The notes: generated by a model not told the origin, from the letters alone. Positions 35,078 to 44,998 are shown, counted from the stretch's first letter. The stretch is 64,000 nt of DNA from Pseudomonas alliivorans (GCF_017826695.1 NZ_JAFFZW010000008.1:186001-250000), one strand, 5' to 3'. Program-made: numbers and translations.

Positions 35078-35694
35078 CAACCCAATACAACCAGCCGATT
35101 GGGCAGCTCATTCCTGCCGTGGGTCACCGGCACATGATCGGCCAGCAACTCGCCGCAGGCATGAATGCAACCTAAAAACCCCTGCAGGGTCTGCCCGTTT
35201 CTGACCTGCTGGGTGAAAACATCGACCATCGCCTTCCAGGTATCGTCGTGCAGGCGGCTGGCAATGCCGTGATCAACCAGAATCTCGACGTAGCGCTCGG
35301 CTTCGCTGACGAAAACCAGAATGCCGGTTCCGTCGTGGGTCTTGTGCAGGTTCTGCTCCAGAAACTGACGCCGCGCCAGATTGCCCGCCCGCCAGCGGCG
35401 CACCGAAGCGGGCACCAGATGCGCGGTCACGCGCGGAATACGGCAGATCAGCGCAACCACAATGAACGTGGTCATCTGCGCCAGCATCAACTCATCGGCA
35501 CTCAGCCATTGCAGGCAGTAATTGACGGTCCCTGGCAGCAAGAGCCCCAGCAGACCTCCCCAGATCAGCGGCATGTAGGCATAGTCGTCAGCGCGAGCGG
35601 CCAGCACCGTCACCAGTTCGGCATCGGTGCGCTGCTCGACGCGATCGATCGCCTCTGCCACTTGCCGCTGTTCTTCTCTGTTCAATAAAGCCAT
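35077..35694 (-). CDS. TPM-domain membrane protein (second of pair)
   Basis: 205 residues. The N-terminal segment LNREEQRQVAEAIDRVEQRTDAELV is typical of the TPM domain. Two transmembrane helices lie about residues 42-58 and 70-86, and ILVFVSEAERYVEILVDHGIA resumes the TPM fold. Encoded 28 bp after a longer TPM protein. In many bacteria such pairs follow lemA and act on envelope or photosystem assembly; here no lemA lies nearby. Role unknown. Confidence 0.82.
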   Translation of the reverse strand: MALLNREEQRQVAEAIDRVEQRTDAELVTVLAARADDYAYMPLIWGGLLGLLLPGTVNYCLQWLSADELMLAQMTTFIVVALICRIPRVTAHLVPASVRRWRAGNLARRQFLEQNLHKTHDGTGILVFVSEAERYVEILVDHGIASRLHDDTWKAMVDVFTQQVRNGQTLQGFLGCIHACGELLADHVPVTHGRNELPNRLVVLG

Positions 35695-35722
35695 GACTTT
35701 CTCATTTTCCCGAACCGGTCAT

Positions 35723-36436
35723 TTACCAATTGCCCGAGGCACCACCGCCATCGAATCGTCCGCCGCTACGGCGGGCAGATTGCTCACTGAGACAAAGACG
35801 CCCGACTGAGCGTCGAATACTGACGAATACGATCAGCAGTACAACAAGGGTCATAACAATCGCCGTCAGCCAGACCCTGAAGTCGCCTGTCGGCTCTTCA
35901 TAAACCGCCAGCCGGGCCGCAGGTTCCGGATAATCCGGGACCTGACCACCCAATGCGGTGATCATCGCCTGAGCGCCGCGTTCGATGCCGGTGGCAAACC
36001 GACTGTCATTGAACTCGGGCGTGACCAGCATATTGATGATGAGCGACGCCTGGGCATCGCTCAAACGGTCTTCAAGGCCGGAGCCGACCTCCATGAGCAC
36101 CTTGCGCTTCTCACGGTCGACCACCAGCAGAGCGCTGTTGGCCTTGCCTCCGCGCCCCAGATCCCAGGCATCACCCAGTTGGGAACCGAACTCTTCGATC
36201 GTCGCGCCCTGCAGATCTGCCAGGGTGACGACGACTATTCGCTCACCGGTGGTCTGTTCGTAGGCACGCAGCAGTTTTGCGAGACGCACGGTCGTCTGAC
36301 TGTCGAGCATCTGTGCTGCATCCACAACACTGCCCGTCATGGGTGGAAAAACCAGTACGGGCTCCCCGGCCTGGGCACGAAATGCCACGCCCAGCGTCAT
36401 TACCGCGTACAACATCATCTGTAACACACACTTCAA
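35723..36436 (-). CDS. TPM-domain (YgcG-like) exported protein (first of pair)
   Basis: 237 residues. A signal peptide-like N-terminus (MLYAVMTLGVAFRAQAG), then a TPM domain (VVDAAQMLDSQT... ANSALLVVDREKRKVLMEVGSGLEDRL, about 35-160), a transmembrane helix (about 186-207), and a Gly-rich tail ending GGGASGNW typical of the family. The start appears to be TTG at 36436, with GGAGGT 5 nt upstream; ATG codons 6-7 residues later lack such a site. Forms a two-gene unit with the downstream TPM protein. The usual lemA partner is missing from this window. Confidence 0.82.
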   Translation of the reverse strand: MKCVLQMMLYAVMTLGVAFRAQAGEPVLVFPPMTGSVVDAAQMLDSQTTVRLAKLLRAYEQTTGERIVVVTLADLQGATIEEFGSQLGDAWDLGRGGKANSALLVVDREKRKVLMEVGSGLEDRLSDAQASLIINMLVTPEFNDSRFATGIERGAQAMITALGGQVPDYPEPAARLAVYEEPTGDFRVWLTAIVMTLVVLLIVFVSIRRSVGRLCLSEQSARRSGGRFDGGGASGNW

Positions 36437-36554
36437 ACCTGACCTCCGGTGCTTTTTGAATCCATTGAAACGACCGCCTTAGCCAAAACACAAGTTCCCC
36501 GGCATAATCCATCGCCGATGCCGAGCACAGGCCAACCGTTGACCGAGCGAGGAT

Positions 36555-36592
36555 GTGTACAAAAATCAATCAAACCGAAGATTTTCGTACAC
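36555..36592. repeat. Imperfect inverted repeat upstream of bglX
   Basis: TGTACAAAAATC ... GATTTTCGTACA, about 12-bp arms with one mismatch and a 14-nt centre, in the 300-bp divergent region between the TPM genes and bglX. Possible operator or old terminator; no function can be assigned. Nothing else notable lies in this region. Confidence 0.5.
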
Positions 36593-36735
36593 ACCCTGGA
36601 AAGACCTCGCGCAACGAAGCGGGCAGCAACTATTCTTGCGCCCTGCTCGAACAATAACGCCAAAGGTCCATAACCCAAAAACTGGCTGTCGGATATTAAA
36701 CGCGAGTTGTCCACAAAAGCCTTGAGAATTTATTG

Positions 36736-39060
36736 ATGAATAAGCTGTGTTTATTAGGTTTGCTGGTCGGTCTGGCCAGCCACTCCATGATCGCTCAAAG
36801 TGCTGCGGCTGTTGATGTTCCGGCCTCTTCCGCTGTTTCGGACAAGACCACACTTCAGGCAAAGAACGCGTTCATCAGCAAACTGATGAAACAAATGACC
36901 CTGGATGAAAAAATCGGTCAACTGCGCCTCATCAGCATCAGCGGTGAAATGCCGCAGCCCATGATTCTCAAGGAAATCGCTGCCGGACGCATCGGCGGCA
37001 CGTTCAACTCCATTACACGCTCGGAAAACCGACCTTTACAGGAAGCGGCAGTCGCCAAGAGCCGTCTGAAGATTCCGATGTTTTTCGCGTATGACGTGGT
37101 CCACGGCCATCGCACGATTTTCCCGATCAGCCTCGGCATGGCCGCCAGTTGGGACATGGACGCCATTGCGCTGACCGGCCGTGTGTCGGCCAAAGAAGCC
37201 AGCGCCGACGGCCTGGACATGACCTTCGCCCCCATGGTCGACATCTCTCGTGATCCACGCTGGGGTCGCAGCTCCGAAGGCTTCGGTGAAGACACCTATC
37301 TGGTCTCGCGCATTTCCGACGTCATGGTCCGGTCGTTTCAGGGCAAGAACGTTGCCGCGAACGACAGCATCATGGCCGCCGTCAAGCACTTCGCCCTGTA
37401 CGGCGCGGTGGAAGGCGGACGCGATTACAACACCGTGGACATGAGCATGACGCGCATGCACAACGACTACCTGCCGCCGTATCGCGCCGGTGTAGACGCG
37501 GGCGCCGGCGGCATCATGGTCGCCCTGAACTCGATCAACGGGATTCCGGCCACCTCCAATACCTGGCTGATGCAGGACCTGCTGCGCAAGGACTGGGGCT
37601 TCAAGGGCGTCACGATCAGTGACCACGGTGCGATCAAGGAGCTGATCGAACACGGCGTGGCCAAGGATTACCGTGAGGCGGCCAAGCTGGCGATCAAGGC
37701 CGGTGTCGACCTGAGCATGAACGACGTGGCCTACGGCGAGCAGTTGCCAGGTCTGGTCAAGGACGGCGAGGTTTCCATGAAGGAGATCGACAACGCCGTG
37801 CGTGAAGTGCTGGGCGCCAAATACGACATGGGCCTGTTTGCAGCGCCGTACGGCCGCATTGGTGTAGCCGCCGATGATCCGGCTGACACCTACTCCGATG
37901 ATCGCCTGCACCGTGCCGAAGCCCGCGACGTCGCGCGCAAGACACTGGTACTGCTGAAAAACCAGAACGACACCCTGCCGCTGAAGAAGCAAGGCACCAT
38001 CGCCGTGATCGGCGGCCTGGCGCAGAGCCATCTCGACATGCTGGGCAGCTGGTCGGCTGCCGGTCGTCCCAACCAGTCGGTGACGGTGTATGAAGGTCTG
38101 CAGAATGCTGTGGGCGACAAGGCCAAACTGGTCTATGCCCGTGGCGCGAACGTCAGTGACAACGAACACATCCTCAACTACCTGAACTTCATCGAAAAGG
38201 AAGTGGAAATCGATCCACGTCCGGCTCAGGAAATGATCGACGAAGCCGTCAAGGTGGCCGAGCAGTCCGACGTGATCGTGGCCGTGGTCGGCGAGTCTCG
38301 CGGCATGTCCCACGAATCGGCAAGTCGCAGCAGCCTGACCATTCCCGGCAAGCAACGCGACCTGATCAAGGCCCTCAAGGCCACGGGCAAACCGCTGGTT
38401 CTGGTGCTGATGAACGGCCGTCCGCTGGTGCTGGTCGACGAACAGGAACAGGCTGACGCCATGCTCGAAACCTGGTTCCCGGGTACTGAGGGCGGTAACG
38501 CGGTGGCTGACGTGCTGTTCGGCGATTACAACCCGTCGGGCAAGCTGGCCATGTCGTTCCCGCGCTCGATCGGTCAACTGCCGGTCTATTACGCACACCT
38601 CAACACCGGCCGTCCATACCATGAAGGCAAGCCGGGCAATTACACCTCGCACTACTTCGAAGAGCCGAACGGCCCGCTGTTCCCGTTCGGTTACGGCCTG
38701 AGCTACACGCAGTTCGACGTTTCAGACATCAAGCTGTCGGACGCCAACATGGCGCGCAAAGGCAAACTCACCGCCAGCGTGACGGTCAAGAACACTGGCA
38801 AGGTTGCCGGTGCAACCATCGTTCAGCTGTACCTGCGTGACATTGCAGCCTCGATCAGCCGTCCGGTCAAAGAACTGAAAAACTTTGAAAAGGTCACCCT
38901 CGAGCCAGGCGAAGAGAAAGTCGTTACCTTCACGCTCAGCGAAAACGATCTCAAGTTCTACAACGCTCAGCTCAAGTACGCCGCCGAGCCCGGCGAGTTC
39001 AAGGTCATGATCGGTCTCGACTCCCAGACCGTGAAAGAGGCGATCTTCAATCTGTTGTAA
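36736..39060 (+). CDS. bglX: Periplasmic beta-glucosidase, GH3
   Basis: Hydrolyses beta-glucosides in the periplasm. 774 residues; signal peptide MNKLCLLGLLVGLASHSMIA ending near QSAAA. The N-terminal GH3 barrel has KHFALYG (about 215) and the nucleophile Asp296 in VTISDHGAIKEL, the same motif as E. coli BglX. A second alpha/beta sandwich domain (about 400-610; GESRGMSHESASR) and a C-terminal fibronectin-III-like domain (about 680-774) complete it. ATG at 36736 preceded by only a weak GAG; an in-frame TTG precedes it. Plant glucosides are the likely substrates. Confidence 0.93.
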   Translation: MNKLCLLGLLVGLASHSMIAQSAAAVDVPASSAVSDKTTLQAKNAFISKLMKQMTLDEKIGQLRLISISGEMPQPMILKEIAAGRIGGTFNSITRSENRPLQEAAVAKSRLKIPMFFAYDVVHGHRTIFPISLGMAASWDMDAIALTGRVSAKEASADGLDMTFAPMVDISRDPRWGRSSEGFGEDTYLVSRISDVMVRSFQGKNVAANDSIMAAVKHFALYGAVEGGRDYNTVDMSMTRMHNDYLPPYRAGVDAGAGGIMVALNSINGIPATSNTWLMQDLLRKDWGFKGVTISDHGAIKELIEHGVAKDYREAAKLAIKAGVDLSMNDVAYGEQLPGLVKDGEVSMKEIDNAVREVLGAKYDMGLFAAPYGRIGVAADDPADTYSDDRLHRAEARDVARKTLVLLKNQNDTLPLKKQGTIAVIGGLAQSHLDMLGSWSAAGRPNQSVTVYEGLQNAVGDKAKLVYARGANVSDNEHILNYLNFIEKEVEIDPRPAQEMIDEAVKVAEQSDVIVAVVGESRGMSHESASRSSLTIPGKQRDLIKALKATGKPLVLVLMNGRPLVLVDEQEQADAMLETWFPGTEGGNAVADVLFGDYNPSGKLAMSFPRSIGQLPVYYAHLNTGRPYHEGKPGNYTSHYFEEPNGPLFPFGYGLSYTQFDVSDIKLSDANMARKGKLTASVTVKNTGKVAGATIVQLYLRDIAASISRPVKELKNFEKVTLEPGEEKVVTFTLSENDLKFYNAQLKYAAEPGEFKVMIGLDSQTVKEAIFNLL

Positions 39061-39071
39061 GCATTGCTGAC

Positions 39072-39106
39072 GGCACCTTCACGGGCAGATTGCTCATGAA
39101 GGTGCC
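39072..39106 (+). terminator. Hairpin after bglX
   Basis: GGCACCTTCA / TGAAGGTGCC 10-bp perfect stem with a 15-nt loop just after the stop codon. No U tract, so termination is uncertain; it may protect the mRNA end. Confidence 0.5.
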
Positions 39107-39136
39107 CAGGCGATACGTTCAGGCAGCACAAGAAAC

Positions 39137-40894
39137 ATGACCTTCAAGCATCGCTACTGGCGTCTCTCCCTTTATGTGATGCTGATTCTGGCTGGCGCAG
39201 CCGTGTCGGCCGGACTGGCGATGCGTCAGGCGCAGCGCCATGCCCTTTCGGAAGACGCCATTCGCGCCAGTGGTCAACTGGCGTTGTACGCCAACACACT
39301 GCACACCCTGATCGAACGCTATCGCGCCCTTCCCTCGGTGCTGGCGCTGGATCCGGAAATCCGCACGGCACTGAGCGGTCCGGTCACCGAGGATGTGCAA
39401 AACCGGCTCAATCTGAAGCTGGAAAAAATCAATACCGCTGCCCACTCATCGACCCTTGAGTTGCTGGACCGCCACGGTCTGGCTGTCGGCGCGAGCAACT
39501 GGCAGACACCCAACAGCTACGTCGGCCACAACTACGGCTTTCGCCCCTACTTTCTGCAAACCCGAGCGCAAGGCACGGGGCGCTTCTATGCGGTCGGTGT
39601 GACCACCGGCATTCCCGGTTACTTTCTGTCCAGCGCCGTACTGGACGACGCGTCCGGGTTCATCGGTGCAATGGTGGTGAAACTGGAGTTTCCGACCCTT
39701 GAACAGGAGTGGGGCCAAGGCGATGACCTGTTGATGGTGAGTGACGACAAGGGCATCGTCTTCATCGCCAACCAGCCCGGCTGGCGTTATCGGGAACTGG
39801 AACCCATCTCGGTCGAAAACCGCAGCGAACTGCTGCGCACACGGCAGTACGACAAGAAACCGCTGACACCTCTGCGCAGCCGAGTCATCGAGCACCTTGG
39901 GGAACACAGCCAACTGCGCCGCGTCGATGGCCCGGATGGCACGGAAGACTACCTGTGGCAGTCATTGCCGCTGCCGGACGAAAACTGGACGTTGCACCTG
40001 CTGCGCAAACCGCCACTGGCCAACGAAGACATCCGCAACGCCGGAATCGCTGCCGCCGGCATCTGGCTGGCACTGGTGTTTCTGGGCCTGTTCCTTTACC
40101 AGCGCTGGCGTCTGGCCCGCTTGCGTGAGCGCAGCCGTGACGAACTTGAACGCCTGGTTCAGGAACGCACCCGCGATCTGCAGACCGCTCAGGATGGTCT
40201 GGTTCAGTCGGCCAAGCTGGCAGCGCTGGGCCAGATGTCGGCAGCACTGGCGCATGAAATCAACCAGCCCCTCACGGCACAGCGCATGCAGCTGGCAACC
40301 GTGCGCCTGCTATTGGATCAAGGCCGCATCGAGGAAGCCTGCAAGGCACTGATACCGGTGGATCAGCAACTGACCCGTATGGCGGCATTGACCGGGCACC
40401 TCAAGACCTTCGCCCGCAAAAGCCCCGCCGGCCTGCGCGAACGGCTGGACCTGGCGACCGTGGTCGATCAGGCCTTGCTGTTGCTGGAACCGCGCCTGCA
40501 CGAAGAGCATGTCGACTGCGTGTTGCAACTGTCACGCCCGGCCTGGGTGCGCGGTGATGCGATCCGCCTTGAGCAGGTGTTGATCAACCTGTTGCGCAAT
40601 GCATTGGACGCCATGCGCGGCAGAACACCTGCGCGCCTGGAAATTCGTATCGAGCCATCGGACGGTCAATGGCGCCTGAGCGTCGTGGACACGGGCGAAG
40701 GCATCGCGCCCGAAAATCTGACCAGCATTTTCGATCCGTTCTTTACCACCAAACCGGTCGGCGACGGGCTGGGTCTCGGCCTGGCGGTGTCCTATGCAAT
40801 CATCCATGAACTGGGCGGCCAATTGATCGCGGAAAATCACGGCCACGGTGCGGTGTTCTGGTTCAGCCTGCCCAACGACTTTCTGGAGACCTGA
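39137..40894 (+). CDS. dctB: DctB-type (or MifS-type) dicarboxylate sensor kinase
   Basis: 585-residue membrane histidine kinase. TM1 about 10-27, a periplasmic double-PAS sensor (about 30-295, with GFRPYFLQTRAQGTGRFYAVGVTTG-type Cache signature, around residues 134-158), TM2 about 302-321, a coiled linker, then HisKA with phosphoacceptor His about 372 in LAHEINQPL and HATPase motifs (LINLLRNALDAM, DTGEGI, GLGLGLAV). The sensor resembles that of C4-dicarboxylate kinases. Its sigma-54-type response regulator follows 6 bp downstream. In P. aeruginosa the related MifSR pair controls alpha-ketoglutarate uptake, so that alternative name is open. Confidence 0.85.
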   Translation: MTFKHRYWRLSLYVMLILAGAAVSAGLAMRQAQRHALSEDAIRASGQLALYANTLHTLIERYRALPSVLALDPEIRTALSGPVTEDVQNRLNLKLEKINTAAHSSTLELLDRHGLAVGASNWQTPNSYVGHNYGFRPYFLQTRAQGTGRFYAVGVTTGIPGYFLSSAVLDDASGFIGAMVVKLEFPTLEQEWGQGDDLLMVSDDKGIVFIANQPGWRYRELEPISVENRSELLRTRQYDKKPLTPLRSRVIEHLGEHSQLRRVDGPDGTEDYLWQSLPLPDENWTLHLLRKPPLANEDIRNAGIAAAGIWLALVFLGLFLYQRWRLARLRERSRDELERLVQERTRDLQTAQDGLVQSAKLAALGQMSAALAHEINQPLTAQRMQLATVRLLLDQGRIEEACKALIPVDQQLTRMAALTGHLKTFARKSPAGLRERLDLATVVDQALLLLEPRLHEEHVDCVLQLSRPAWVRGDAIRLEQVLINLLRNALDAMRGRTPARLEIRIEPSDGQWRLSVVDTGEGIAPENLTSIFDPFFTTKPVGDGLGLGLAVSYAIIHELGGQLIAENHGHGAVFWFSLPNDFLET

Positions 40895-40900
40895 CCCGGC

Positions 40901-42235
40901 ATGTTGAACTCGGTCATCGTGGTAGACGACGAAGCCCCCATTCGACAGGCCGTGGAACAGTGGCTGACCCTGTCGGGTTTCACTGTGCAGGTTTTCGCCC
41001 GGGCGGAAGAATGCCTGACCGAACTCCCGGAGCATTTCCCCGGCGTGGTGCTCACTGACGTGCGCATGCCGGGCATCAGCGGGCTTGAACTGCTCGCACG
41101 TTTGCAGGTTATCGACAAGGATTTGCCAGTCATCCTGCTGACCGGTCATGGCGATGTACCGATGGCCGTCGAGGCGATGCGCGAAGGCGCCTACGACTTT
41201 CTGGAAAAGCCCTTCAGCCCCGAAACGCTGATCAGCAGCCTGCGCCGGGCCCTGGAAAAGCGTCAGCTGATTCTGGAAAACCGTCGTCTGCACGAGCAGG
41301 CCGATGCCCGCACCCGACTGGACGCCACGTTACTGGGCATGTCGCCCAGCCTTCAGACCTTGCGCCGCCATGTGCTGGAACTGTCGCAGTTGTCGGTCAA
41401 TGTGATCATTCGCGGCGAAACCGGCAGCGGCAAGGAACTCGTAGCCCGCTGCCTGCACGACTTCGGCCCTCGCGCCAGCAAGCCTTTCGTGGCCCTCAAC
41501 TGCGCCGCCATTCCTGAACACCTGTTCGAAGCCGAGCTGTTCGGTCATGAAAGCGGCGCGTTCACCGGCGCACAGGGCAAGCGCATCGGCCGCCTCGAAT
41601 ACGCTGACGGTGGCACGGTATTTCTCGACGAAATCGAAAGTATGCCCATGGCACAACAGGTCAAATTGCTGCGGGTACTGCAGGACAAGCGTCTGGAACG
41701 GCTGGGCTCCAATCAGAGCATCGACGTCGACCTGCGGATCATCGCGGCGACCAAGCCGGATCTGCTGGAAGAGGCACGCGCCGGACGCTTTCGCGAAGAC
41801 CTCGCCTACCGGCTCAACGTGGCCGAACTGCGCCTGCCCGCGCTGCGTGAACGACGTGAAGACATTCCGCTGCTGTTCAACCACTTTGCCCGTGCGGCGG
41901 CGGCGCGCATGGGACGAGAAGCTCCGCTGGTCAGCGCAGCTCGCCTGAGCCAGCTACTCAGCCACGACTGGCCCGGCAATGTGCGCGAACTGGCCAATGC
42001 TGCCGAACGCCAGACCCTGGGTCTGACCCAGCCGGACTCGGAGCCCTGCGCCGAATCGACCGGGCAATCGCTGAGCGCCCAGCAAGAGGCCTTCGAAGCC
42101 CAGTGTCTGCGCGCTGCGCTGAACAGACACAAGGGCGATATCAAAGCGGTGCTCCACGAATTGCAGCTGCCGCGCCGGACCCTCAACGAAAAAATGCAGC
42201 GTCACGGCCTCACGCGGGAAATGTTCCTGAGCTGA
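40901..42235 (+). CDS. dctD: DctD-type (or MifR-type) sigma-54 response regulator
   Basis: 444 residues. Receiver domain (about 1-120; acidic pocket VVDDE, phosphorylated Asp52 in LTDVRMPG, Lys in LEKPFSP), AAA+ sigma-54 activator domain (about 140-370; Walker A GETGSGKE, GAFTGA loop at about 219, Walker B GGTVFLDEIE, second region GNVRELANAAER) and a Fis-type HTH at the C-terminus (about 400-440). Translated directly after the sensor kinase. It probably activates the sigma-54 promoter found at 44999-45014, before the KgtP-like transporter gene. Confidence 0.9.
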   Translation: MLNSVIVVDDEAPIRQAVEQWLTLSGFTVQVFARAEECLTELPEHFPGVVLTDVRMPGISGLELLARLQVIDKDLPVILLTGHGDVPMAVEAMREGAYDFLEKPFSPETLISSLRRALEKRQLILENRRLHEQADARTRLDATLLGMSPSLQTLRRHVLELSQLSVNVIIRGETGSGKELVARCLHDFGPRASKPFVALNCAAIPEHLFEAELFGHESGAFTGAQGKRIGRLEYADGGTVFLDEIESMPMAQQVKLLRVLQDKRLERLGSNQSIDVDLRIIAATKPDLLEEARAGRFREDLAYRLNVAELRLPALRERREDIPLLFNHFARAAAARMGREAPLVSAARLSQLLSHDWPGNVRELANAAERQTLGLTQPDSEPCAESTGQSLSAQQEAFEAQCLRAALNRHKGDIKAVLHELQLPRRTLNEKMQRHGLTREMFLS

Positions 42236-42415
42236 AGACGACGTATCGGAAATACTTGCCTGGATAGAAGCGAACATTTTCAGATGCGCCGGGTCTGCAT
42301 ACTGTCACGTCACCTTTGGTCGTGATGGCTGGATAGTTACAAGGCACAATGACATCATTCCGACCTTGATACTTCAGCCAACCTCAGCAGTCCGAAACAT
42401 GGGGCATTTTCTACC

Positions 42416-44836
42416 GTGAATACTCCCCTCGACCTCCCTTTGGGTGGCGGCGAAATGGGTCGGCTTATCCGAGAGACAGACTGGTCGACGTCTGCATTGG
42501 GGACCAGAAACAACTGGCCATCGGCGCTGTTGTCCTCAATGAATCTGATGCTCAGTTGCCCGGACAGCATGTACGTGCTGTGGGGGCCTGAATTAACGTT
42601 GTTCTTCAATGATGCCTACTGCGCGGTGCTGCCTGTCGCAGCCAGCCAGGCACAAGGGCAGCCTATCGCTTCGGTCTGGGGCGATGCCTGGGAAGACGTA
42701 CGCCATCTGGCCGAACAGGCGATGGCTGGTCACAGCTGCCGATCCGACGACATCCAGCGCACCGTGACGCGCAACGGAAAATCCGAGCTGACCTGGTGGT
42801 CGCTGTCCTATTCGCCGCTCTACGGCAACACGGGCGTGATCGAAGGGGTATTCTGCAGGGTCAACGAGACCACGGCGCACGTGCTCGCCCAGGCCAGACA
42901 AAACGAGAACGAAGCCTTCACCGACCGGGTTCTGTCGAGCATCAACGACTGCATCAAGGTCCTGGACCTGGACTCGCGCCTGACCTTCATGAGCGAAGGC
43001 GGTCAGCGCATCATGGAGGTCAGCGACTTCAACGCGATCCGTGGCTGCCCGTGGCCGGACTTCTGGCAGAATCAGGGCAATCTCGAAGCCAAGGCCGCAG
43101 TCGAAGCGGCCCGGGCGGGAAAGAGCGCCAGCTTCATGGGTTCGGCGCAGACCATGACAGGCACCGTCAAATGGTGGCACGTGCAGGTCAGTCCCATTTT
43201 TGGCACCGATGGCAAGCCGGAAAAGATCCTCTGCGTGTCCCGCGACATGACCCAGTTGCGCGACGCCGAAGAAGCCCTGAAAACCCTGAATGAATCGCTC
43301 GAACAACGCGTGGCGGAACGCACCCGCGACCGCGACCGCATCTGGCGACTCTCGACCGATCTGATGCTGGTGGCGCAGTTCGACGGCATTATCAACGCCG
43401 TCAATCCGGCCTGGACTCAGGCACTGGGATGGTCAGAAGAAGCGCTTCTGGGCAGTCAGTTCCTTATGCTGGTGCACCCTGATGACGTGGACAGCACGCT
43501 CGCAGCCATGAGTGGGCTGGAGAACGGCCAGAACATTCCGCACTTCAAGAATCGCTATCGACATGCCGACGGATCGTACCGCACGATTGCCTGGACGGCC
43601 GTGCCGGACCAGCAGTTCATCCATGCCGTGGGCCGCGACATCCAGGCCGAAGAGGAAGCCAATGAAGCCCTGAGGCTTTCTCAGGATGCGCTTCATCAGG
43701 CACAGAAACTGGAAGCCATCGGCCAGCTCACGGGCGGTGTGGCGCACGACTTCAACAACCTGCTGACCGTGATCCGCTCCTGCAGCGACCTGTTGAAACC
43801 CGCTGACCTGGACGAAACCCGTCGGGTCAAATACGTCGAGGCCATATCCAGTACCGTGGATCGCGCTGCACGCCTGACCGGCCAACTGTTGGCCTTCGCG
43901 CGTCGTCAGGCCTTGCAGCCGGAGGTGTTCGACGTCGGCGAAAGCGTCGCCCGCATCGGGGAGATGATGGACACCCTGACCGGGTCGCGGATTCAGGTCG
44001 ATATCGATGTGCCCGCAGAACCCTGTTTCATCTTCGCCGACGGCAGCCAGTTCGACACAGCGCTGGTCAACATGGTGGTCAATGCCCGCGATGCGATGGC
44101 GGGCTCAGGCCGCCTGACCATCAAGGTCGAGCGGTCTGCGTGCCCGTCCAGCGAACTCTCCCCATCACTGAGTGAGGGTGATTACGTGACGGTGAGCCTG
44201 ACCGACACAGGCTCGGGCATTCCCAAGGAAAAACTGGGGCTGATCTTCGAACCGTTCTACACCACCAAAAGCGTCGGTCAAGGCACGGGGCTGGGTCTGT
44301 CGCAAGTGTTTGGATTTGCCAAGCAATCTGGCGGCGAGGTGCTGGTTGAAAGCGAACTGGGAAGCGGCAGCCGTTTCACACTGTGCCTGCCCAGCGCGCA
44401 GAATCATGAGATCGCTCCCGCGCAGGAAGGCCATACGCTGAGCGCTCTGCCCGGCCTGTGCGTGCTGATGGTGGAAGACAATCAGGACATCGGCACCTAC
44501 ACCCGCCCGATGCTTGAGCAACTGGGATTTCAGGTGGTCTGGGTCTCTAGCGGCAGCGAGGCGTTGCAGGAGCTTTCAGGCAACCCCGAGAGTTTCCAGG
44601 TGGTGTTTTCGGACATTGCCATGCCGGGCATGAGCGGTCTTGAGTTGTACGCCGAGATCGAAACGCGCTACCCATGGATGCCGGTCGTGCTGACGACTGG
44701 CTACAGCACCGAGTTCGCCCAGTTCGCCCAGGACGAATCGCACCGCTTCGACCTGCTGCAGAAACCTTATGCGCTGGAAGACCTCGCCGCCCTTCTGCAC
44801 AAGGCAGCGTCTCGACGCACAGAGTCGAAGGACTGA
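42416..44836 (+). CDS. PAS-containing hybrid histidine kinase
   Basis: 806 residues, soluble. Three PAS-like segments (about 30-155, 165-280, 305-415) with a short coiled coil between the second and third. HisKA with the motif GGVAHDFNNLL (His about 444), HATPase with NMVVNARDAMAGSG, DTGSGIPKEKLGLIFEPF and GTGLGLSQVFGFAKQSGG, and a C-terminal receiver (about 680-800; phosphorylatable Asp about 732 in VFSDIAMPGMSG). The start appears to be GTG at 42416; the nearest ribosome-like site is GGGGCA, so initiation may be weak. Cognate output unknown. It lies between dctBD and the sigma-54-dependent transporter without sharing a transcript with either, judged by gap lengths. Confidence 0.85.
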   Translation: MNTPLDLPLGGGEMGRLIRETDWSTSALGTRNNWPSALLSSMNLMLSCPDSMYVLWGPELTLFFNDAYCAVLPVAASQAQGQPIASVWGDAWEDVRHLAEQAMAGHSCRSDDIQRTVTRNGKSELTWWSLSYSPLYGNTGVIEGVFCRVNETTAHVLAQARQNENEAFTDRVLSSINDCIKVLDLDSRLTFMSEGGQRIMEVSDFNAIRGCPWPDFWQNQGNLEAKAAVEAARAGKSASFMGSAQTMTGTVKWWHVQVSPIFGTDGKPEKILCVSRDMTQLRDAEEALKTLNESLEQRVAERTRDRDRIWRLSTDLMLVAQFDGIINAVNPAWTQALGWSEEALLGSQFLMLVHPDDVDSTLAAMSGLENGQNIPHFKNRYRHADGSYRTIAWTAVPDQQFIHAVGRDIQAEEEANEALRLSQDALHQAQKLEAIGQLTGGVAHDFNNLLTVIRSCSDLLKPADLDETRRVKYVEAISSTVDRAARLTGQLLAFARRQALQPEVFDVGESVARIGEMMDTLTGSRIQVDIDVPAEPCFIFADGSQFDTALVNMVVNARDAMAGSGRLTIKVERSACPSSELSPSLSEGDYVTVSLTDTGSGIPKEKLGLIFEPFYTTKSVGQGTGLGLSQVFGFAKQSGGEVLVESELGSGSRFTLCLPSAQNHEIAPAQEGHTLSALPGLCVLMVEDNQDIGTYTRPMLEQLGFQVVWVSSGSEALQELSGNPESFQVVFSDIAMPGMSGLELYAEIETRYPWMPVVLTTGYSTEFAQFAQDESHRFDLLQKPYALEDLAALLHKAASRRTESKD

Positions 44837-44910
44837 ACTACGTGACGGCATGTCCTCGACAGTGATCAGAGGTGCGTTAACTGTTGTGCATGTCGGCCCG
44901 TCGGCAATAG

Positions 44911-44955
44911 GCAATAATCCGCTCATTCAAACACACTGGATGAGCGGATTATTGC
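44911..44955. repeat. Long inverted repeat upstream of the KgtP-like gene
   Basis: 18-bp arms GCAATAATCCGCTCATTC and GGATGAGCGGATTATTGC with one mismatch and a 9-nt loop. It lies 75 bp after the hybrid kinase stop and 44 bp upstream of the sigma-54 promoter. Either the kinase terminator or an activator-binding element. Confidence 0.75.
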
Positions 44956-44998
44956 TCACTCAAAGCGTTCAACCCCTCTAAAACAACCCTCTCTGGTG

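Noticed and set aside
37036..38652. 538-residue minus-strand frame inside bglX
   Set aside because: Antisense shadow of a confirmed GH3 enzyme.
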